A stretch of DNA of 9,705 nucleotides from Winogradskyella sp. (GTDB taxonomy: Bacteria > Bacteroidota > Bacteroidia > Flavobacteriales > Flavobacteriaceae): the NCBI GenBank assembly GCA_030149115.1, contig JASBSE010000578.1:1-9705 (forward strand), written 5' to 3'. Made by a program: the position numbers and the translations under genes. Below the pieces are notes generated by a model. It saw only the letters and a list, made by a program, of their open reading frames with translations. It made no database searches and was not told where the DNA came from. Shown here in pieces: positions 6,148 through 9,705 of the stretch. Each line of letters opens with the position of its first letter. Position 1 is the first letter of the stretch.

Positions 6148-6174
6148 ATGTATATCTTTTAAAAAATTACCGTG

Positions 6175-6182
6175 CAAAATTA
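6175..6182 (-). promoter_or_regulatory. Candidate -7 element for ybaB
   Basis: On the minus strand TAATTTTG matches TAnnTTTG exactly and lies about 27 bp before ATG 6147, predicting a leader of around 20 nt. The region 19-21 bp upstream has no clear TTTG box (ATTCTG is nearest). The location inside the longer N-terminal frame supports the shorter ybaB start. Confidence 0.5.
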
Positions 6183-6226
6183 CTAAATTGCGCCACTTTT
6201 CAGAATAAAATTTTCTTAAAACAATT

Positions 6227-8290
6227 ATGAAAAAAAACTCTAGTGTAAATCCGCCAATAGCAAAAAAGATTCCTCATGAATTAGAAAAACATGGTGATGT
6301 AAGGGTTGATAATTATTTCTGGATGAAAGATAGAGAGCACCCAGAGGTAATAGATTACTTAAATGCTGAGAACGATTATTGTGATGCTCAAATGGCACAT
6401 ACCAAAGTGTTTCAGAACGAATTGTTTGAAGAAATGAAAGCCAGAATAAAAGAGGACGATTCTTCTGTGCCATATAAATATAATGGCTACTGGTATATTA
6501 CTAGGTTTGAAAAGGGTAAAGATTATCCTATCTACACAAGAAAAAAAGAATCACTTGATAATGCTGAAGAATTGCTTTTTGATTGTAATAAAATGGCAGA
6601 AGGACAAAGCTATTTTAAGCTTGTAGGCATAAGCATTAGTCCAGATAATAAAAAAGTATCTTATGGTATAGATACAACAGGAAGACGACAATATACCATT
6701 CAGGTAAAGGATTTAGAAACTCATAATGTTTACAGAGATAGCATTGAAAATACTACAGGATCTTCTACATGGGCTAATGATAATGAAACTTTATTTTATA
6801 CTCAAAAAGATCCCGTAACATTAAGAGCATATCAAATTTTTAGACACAAGTTAGGATCTGCTTCAGAGGATGAGTTAATATTTCAGGAAGGTGATGAAAC
6901 TTTCGGTACTGCAATTTATAAGTCAAAGTCTAGAAAGTATATTATTATTGCGTGCTACAGTACGTTAACTAATGAGTATCATATACTCAATGCAGATAAT
7001 CCTAATGGAAAGTTTGAAGTTTTTCAGCCACGTGTAAGAGGTTTAGAGTATAGTATCTCTCACTACGATGGTCATTTCTATATTCTTACAAATAAAGATA
7101 AAGCCACAAATTTTAAACTTATGAAATGCTCTGAAACGGATAGAGTATTTGATAAGTGGGAAGAAGTTATACCACATAGAAGCGAAGTGCTTTTAGAGAG
7201 TATAGATATTTTTAAAAATTACCTTGTAATAAGTGAGCGCGACAATGGACTCAACAAGATAAGAATAAAACGTTGGGACGCCACAGAAGATTATTACCTT
7301 CCTTTTGATAACGAAACCTACACAGCTTATACAACAACAAATGTAGAGTTTGATACAGAAACATTGCGTTATGCATACAATGCATTAACCACACCAGCTT
7401 CAGTTTTAGAGTTTAATATGAAAACCAAAACTAAAACTGTACTAAAAGAACAAGAGGTTTTAGGTGGGAAATTCAATAAAGACAACTACACCTCAGAGCG
7501 CATTTGGGCAACTGCAGAAGATGGTACAAAAATTTCTATGTCTGTTGTATATAAAAAGGGTTTAAAGAAGGATGGAAGCAATCCCTTGTTACAATATGCA
7601 TATGGTAGTTATGGCTCTACAGTAGATCCTTATTTTTCAACAATACGTTTGAGTTTATTGGATAGAGGTTTTATATATGTTATTGCTCATATTAGAGGAG
7701 GGGAGTATTTAGGTAGGCAATGGTATGAAGATGGTAAACTTTTAAAAAAGAAGAATACTTTTTCTGATTTCGTAGCTTGTTCAATCCATTTAATAAAAGA
7801 GCGATATACGTCATCAAAGCATTTGTACGCAATGGGTGGAAGTGCAGGAGGTCTATTAATGGGAGCTGTTATAAACATTGCTCCAGAATTATATAATGGT
7901 ATTATTTCAGCAGTACCCTTTGTAGATGTGGTAACCACAATGCTAGATGATTCTATTCCGTTAACTACGGGTGAGTATGACGAATGGGGAAACCCTAATG
8001 ATAAACTCTATTATGAGTATATGAAATCCTATTCTCCATACGATAATATTGAAGCTAAAAACTATCCTAATATGTTAGTAACAGCAGGATTGCACGACTC
8101 TCAAGTACAATATTGGGAGCCTGCTAAATGGGTGGCTAAACTAAGAGAAATAAAAACGGATAGCAATAAACTGTACCTTAAAACCAATATGGATGCTGGT
8201 CATGGAGGTGCTTCAGGACGCTTTGAAAGCATTAAGGAGGATGCAGAAGAATTTGCTTTTCTGTTAGATTTAGAAGGTATTTCGAGTTGA
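6227..8290 (+). CDS. ptrB: Oligopeptidase B (prolyl oligopeptidase family, S9A)
   Basis: This 687-residue serine peptidase cleaves short peptides after Arg or Lys and has no signal peptide, so it should act in the cytoplasm. The N-terminal segment (HGDVRVDNYFWMKDREHPEV) is typical of S9A enzymes. Residues about 75-410 form the beta-propeller that limits access to small peptides. The C-terminal alpha/beta-hydrolase domain carries Ser539 in GGSAGG, Asp624 in LHDSQVQYWEP and His659 in AGHGG. The 85- and 35-residue spacings equal those I recall for known oligopeptidase B enzymes. Glu583 and Asp585 in GEYDEWGNP match the acidic pair that fixes basic P1 specificity. The family length is about 685-690, so the gene is complete. 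It starts 79 bp from the divergent ybaB start; I see no clear plus-strand promoter in that gap. It ends in TGA, 70 bp before the next gene. Confidence 0.93.
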   Translation: MKKNSSVNPPIAKKIPHELEKHGDVRVDNYFWMKDREHPEVIDYLNAENDYCDAQMAHTKVFQNELFEEMKARIKEDDSSVPYKYNGYWYITRFEKGKDYPIYTRKKESLDNAEELLFDCNKMAEGQSYFKLVGISISPDNKKVSYGIDTTGRRQYTIQVKDLETHNVYRDSIENTTGSSTWANDNETLFYTQKDPVTLRAYQIFRHKLGSASEDELIFQEGDETFGTAIYKSKSRKYIIIACYSTLTNEYHILNADNPNGKFEVFQPRVRGLEYSISHYDGHFYILTNKDKATNFKLMKCSETDRVFDKWEEVIPHRSEVLLESIDIFKNYLVISERDNGLNKIRIKRWDATEDYYLPFDNETYTAYTTTNVEFDTETLRYAYNALTTPASVLEFNMKTKTKTVLKEQEVLGGKFNKDNYTSERIWATAEDGTKISMSVVYKKGLKKDGSNPLLQYAYGSYGSTVDPYFSTIRLSLLDRGFIYVIAHIRGGEYLGRQWYEDGKLLKKKNTFSDFVACSIHLIKERYTSSKHLYAMGGSAGGLLMGAVINIAPELYNGIISAVPFVDVVTTMLDDSIPLTTGEYDEWGNPNDKLYYEYMKSYSPYDNIEAKNYPNMLVTAGLHDSQVQYWEPAKWVAKLREIKTDSNKLYLKTNMDAGHGGASGRFESIKEDAEEFAFLLDLEGISS

Positions 8291-8306
8291 TTTAAAAAAA
8301 AAGTAT

Positions 8307-8314
8307 TAGTTTTG
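8307..8314 (+). promoter_or_regulatory. Candidate -7 element for the cystathionine beta-synthase-like gene
   Basis: TAGTTTTG matches TAnnTTTG fully and lies 46 bp before the ATG at 8361. A TTG (8287-8289) is upstream but with a short 17-bp spacer. Transcription would begin near 8320, just before the palindrome at 8326-8344. Confidence 0.45.
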
Positions 8315-8325
8315 CGAGGTTTTAG

Positions 8326-8344
8326 AGTGTAATTAATTTACACT
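8326..8344. repeat. 19-bp perfect palindrome in the leader (candidate operator)
   Basis: AGTGTAA TTAAT TTACACT has perfect 7-bp arms and a 5-bp centre. It starts 12 bp after the -7 box and ends 16 bp before the start codon. It has the size of a site for a dimeric repressor and could also form a short RNA hairpin. No poly-T follows. Confidence 0.4.
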
Positions 8345-8360
8345 TGATTAAATAGCATTT

Positions 8361-9398
8361 ATGGACAAAAACAAAAATGTATTTGATAATGTATTACAAC
8401 TTATAGGTAATACACCACTTATCAAGTTAAACAGAATGACCGCAGACTACGACGGCGAGTTTTATGCTAAAGTAGAAGCTTTCAATCCAGGTCATTCTTC
8501 TAAGGATAGAATTGCATTACATATTATTGAAGAAGCTGAACGTCAGGGTATTTTAACTCCTGGTGATACAATTATAGAGACTACTTCTGGTAACACAGGA
8601 TTTAGTATTGCTATGGTTAGTATTATTAAGGGGTATGAGTGTATACTGGCAGTAAGCTCAAAGTCTTCTGCAGATAAAATAGACATGTTAAGGTCTATGG
8701 GCGCTAAGGTATATGTTTGCCCAGCTCATGTTAATGCAGATGACCCAAGATCTTACTATCAAGTAGCAAAGAGATTACACGAAGAGATTAAAGGCTCTAT
8801 TTATATCAATCAATATTTTAATCAATTAAATATTGATGCGCATTACAATTCTACAGGACCAGAAATTTGGAATCAAACCAATGGTGAAATTACGCATTTA
8901 GTTGCATGTAGTGGAACAGGTGGAACAATTTCTGGAATCGCTAAATTTTTAAAAGAGCAAAATCCTGAAGTTAAAATCATAGGTGTAGATGCTTATGGTT
9001 CTGTATTGCAAAAATATCATGAAACCAGAGAGTTTGATGAAAAAGAAATTTACCCTTATAGAATAGAAGGCTTAGGTAAAAACTTGATTCCAACCGCAAC
9101 TGATTTTGATGTTATTGATAAATTTATCAAAGTAACTGATGAGGAAAGTGCACATATGGCTAGAGAAATCTCTAATTCAGAAGGTTTATTTGTAGGCTAT
9201 ACTAGTGGTGCGGCAATGCAAGCTATTAAGCAATTAAACGAAAAAGGAGAATTTAAGTCAACTGATAAAATTGTAGTTGTTTTTCCAGATCATGGATCGC
9301 GTTACATGAGTAAGGTGTACAGTGATAAGTGGATGGAAGACCAAGGCTTTTTTGATAGCAAAAATGAAGTGTCTACAACCATTCAATACGTAAAATAA
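8361..9398 (+). CDS. Cystathionine beta-synthase/cysteine synthase-like PLP enzyme
   Basis: This 345-residue fold-type II PLP enzyme performs beta-replacement on serine or an activated serine. It shows QLIGNTPLIKLN (13-24), Schiff-base Lys48 in NPGHSSKDRIA, the substrate loop TTSGNTG (74-80), the phosphate-binding SGTGGT (184-189), IEGLGKNLIP (235-244), and GYTSG (279-283) near the pyridine nitrogen. The C-terminal part, with EGLFVGYTSG and GSRYMSKVYSDKWMEDQGF, resembles the catalytic core of cystathionine beta-synthase more than CysK, but the CBS-pair and haem regions are absent. It could therefore make cystathionine from homocysteine or cysteine from O-acetylserine. The residue before Lys48 is Ser where Val is usual. 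No cystathionine gamma-lyase or cysE gene is adjacent in the window. It has a candidate promoter and palindrome upstream and a terminator 20 bp downstream, so it is probably monocistronic. Confidence 0.88.
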   Translation: MDKNKNVFDNVLQLIGNTPLIKLNRMTADYDGEFYAKVEAFNPGHSSKDRIALHIIEEAERQGILTPGDTIIETTSGNTGFSIAMVSIIKGYECILAVSSKSSADKIDMLRSMGAKVYVCPAHVNADDPRSYYQVAKRLHEEIKGSIYINQYFNQLNIDAHYNSTGPEIWNQTNGEITHLVACSGTGGTISGIAKFLKEQNPEVKIIGVDAYGSVLQKYHETREFDEKEIYPYRIEGLGKNLIPTATDFDVIDKFIKVTDEESAHMAREISNSEGLFVGYTSGAAMQAIKQLNEKGEFKSTDKIVVVFPDHGSRYMSKVYSDKWMEDQGFFDSKNEVSTTIQYVK

Positions 9399-9418
9399 AA
9401 GAATTAGAAAATAACACT

Positions 9419-9447
9419 AAGCCTACCTGTTATTGGTAGGCTTTTTT
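9419..9447 (+). terminator. Rho-independent terminator after the cystathionine beta-synthase-like gene
   Basis: AAGCCTACC (9419-9427) pairs perfectly with GGTAGGCTT (9435-9443) around a 7-nt TGTTATT loop, and T continues to 9447. It begins 20 bp after the stop codon and should insulate this gene from the one starting at 9603. Confidence 0.92.
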
Positions 9448-9484
9448 ATGTTTAAAACTTAGTGAATAGTTAGGTGAAATTATA

Positions 9485-9516
9485 TTATGCAGTCATGATA
9501 ATATTACCTAATTTTG
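9485..9516 (+). promoter_or_regulatory. Candidate promoter for the right-edge PLP gene
   Basis: TAATTTTG (9509-9516) is a full TAnnTTTG match, with TTATG (9485-9489) 19 bp upstream, the same weak -33 and spacing seen before prfB. It lies after the terminator and before the next gene, as expected. The leader would be about 80 nt. Confidence 0.45.
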
Positions 9517-9553
9517 CTGATACTAATAAAACTAAATTAAAACTAAAACTGTT

Positions 9554-9576
9554 CTATAACTCTTATGAGTTTATAG
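9554..9576 (+). promoter_or_regulatory. Leader hairpin before the right-edge gene
   Basis: CTATAACTC (9554-9562) pairs with GAGTTTATAG (9567-9576) around a TTAT loop, with one bulged T. It ends 26 bp before the ATG at 9603 and lacks a T tract. Its role is unknown; it may be incidental. Confidence 0.25.
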
Positions 9577-9602
9577 ATAAGGATTAATGGCAAACGCAAG
9601 GT

Positions 9603-9705
9603 ATGAAGGATTTATTTGAAAAGATTTATCGAGATAAGGGACCTTTAGGAAAGTGGGCAGCACAAGCGGAAGGTTATTTTGTATTTCCAAAGTTAGAAGG
9701 GGAAA
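9603..9705 (+). CDS. Probable PLP-dependent aminotransferase/alpha-oxoamine synthase-like enzyme, first 34 residues only
   Basis: The frame opens at ATG 9603 and runs off the window after 34 codons. An in-frame TAA at 9585-9587 and no other in-frame ATG after it fix the start. The N-terminus MKDLFEKIYRDKGPLGKWAA followed by EGYFVFPKLEG resembles, from memory, the beginning of flavobacterial class I/II aminotransferase-fold enzymes related to 2-amino-3-ketobutyrate CoA ligase and 8-amino-7-oxononanoate synthase. None of the catalytic residues lie in the part seen, so the reaction cannot be stated. It follows a strong terminator and has its own candidate promoter. That a gene starts here is well supported; the family is a recognition call. 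Confidence 0.6.
   Translation, partial: MKDLFEKIYRDKGPLGKWAAQAEGYFVFPKLEGE

Noticed and set aside
6240..6473. Minus-strand ORF of 77 codons opposite the start of the oligopeptidase B gene
   Set aside because: It overlaps a well-supported gene entirely and shows no family features.
7687..7938. Minus-strand ORF of 83 codons opposite the oligopeptidase B catalytic domain
   Set aside because: It overlaps the GGSAGG active-site region; an open frame here is a by-product of the conserved sense gene.
9415..9464. CACTAAG (9415-9421) and CTTAGTG (9458-9464) as an outer stem or attenuator around the terminator
   Set aside because: The arms overlap the base of the strong terminator stem and lie far apart; no coding leader or alternative fold makes an attenuator convincing.
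9495..9587. Plus-strand 30-codon ORF (MIILPNFADTNKTKLKLKLF...) before the right-edge gene
   Set aside because: Its first codons contain the -7 element at 9509-9516, so an mRNA from that promoter would lack its start; no conserved feature supports a leader peptide.

Overview
The window looks like chromosome from a marine-type member of the Bacteroidota, most likely Flavobacteriaceae. The DNA is AT-rich and genes lack Shine-Dalgarno leaders. Several genes are preceded by a TAnnTTTG -7 element of the Bacteroidota sigma factor. The proteins (RF2, the short YbaB, oligopeptidase B, a compact cystathionine beta-synthase-like enzyme, a lipoprotein with a type II signal) have a flavobacterial character. 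No tRNA, rRNA, CRISPR array, insertion sequence or phage gene was seen.

Layout. From 1 to 1953, three minus-strand genes run leftward: prfB (release factor 2, with a programmed +1 frameshift that removes the first 51 residues from a simple ORF call), an ArsC-family protein, and an exported helical protein with a poly-lysine stretch that leaves the window at base 1. They may form one transcript starting at a promoter near 1972-2003. From 2035 to 3300 lies a minus-strand surface lipoprotein with its own terminator. Its middle domain carries the hallmarks of a Cys-Gln internal thioester domain, and its C-terminal domain is cysteine-rich. A 296-bp divergent intergenic region (3301-3596) holds a -7 element, an imperfect palindrome and a leader hairpin. 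A plus-strand pair follows: an ATP-grasp ligase of unknown substrate and low-specificity threonine aldolase (ltaE). ybaB converges on ltaE with only 4 bp between stop codons. It is divergent from oligopeptidase B, which is followed by a cystathionine beta-synthase/cysteine-synthase-like enzyme with a palindrome in its leader and a strong terminator. At the right edge a PLP enzyme of the aminotransferase/alpha-oxoamine synthase type begins.

How they fit together. Most genes are housekeeping: translation termination, nucleoid, peptide turnover, and PLP-dependent amino-acid chemistry (threonine/glycine, then cysteine/homocysteine, then probably an alpha-oxoamine synthase-like enzyme). No single pathway links them all. 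The two parts that are not routine are the thioester-type lipoprotein (2098-3300), a candidate covalent adhesin in a Gram-negative phylum, and the neighbouring orphan ATP-grasp enzyme (3597-4769). They share a divergent control region but nothing else visible ties them together. All functional statements come from reading motifs; no database search was run.
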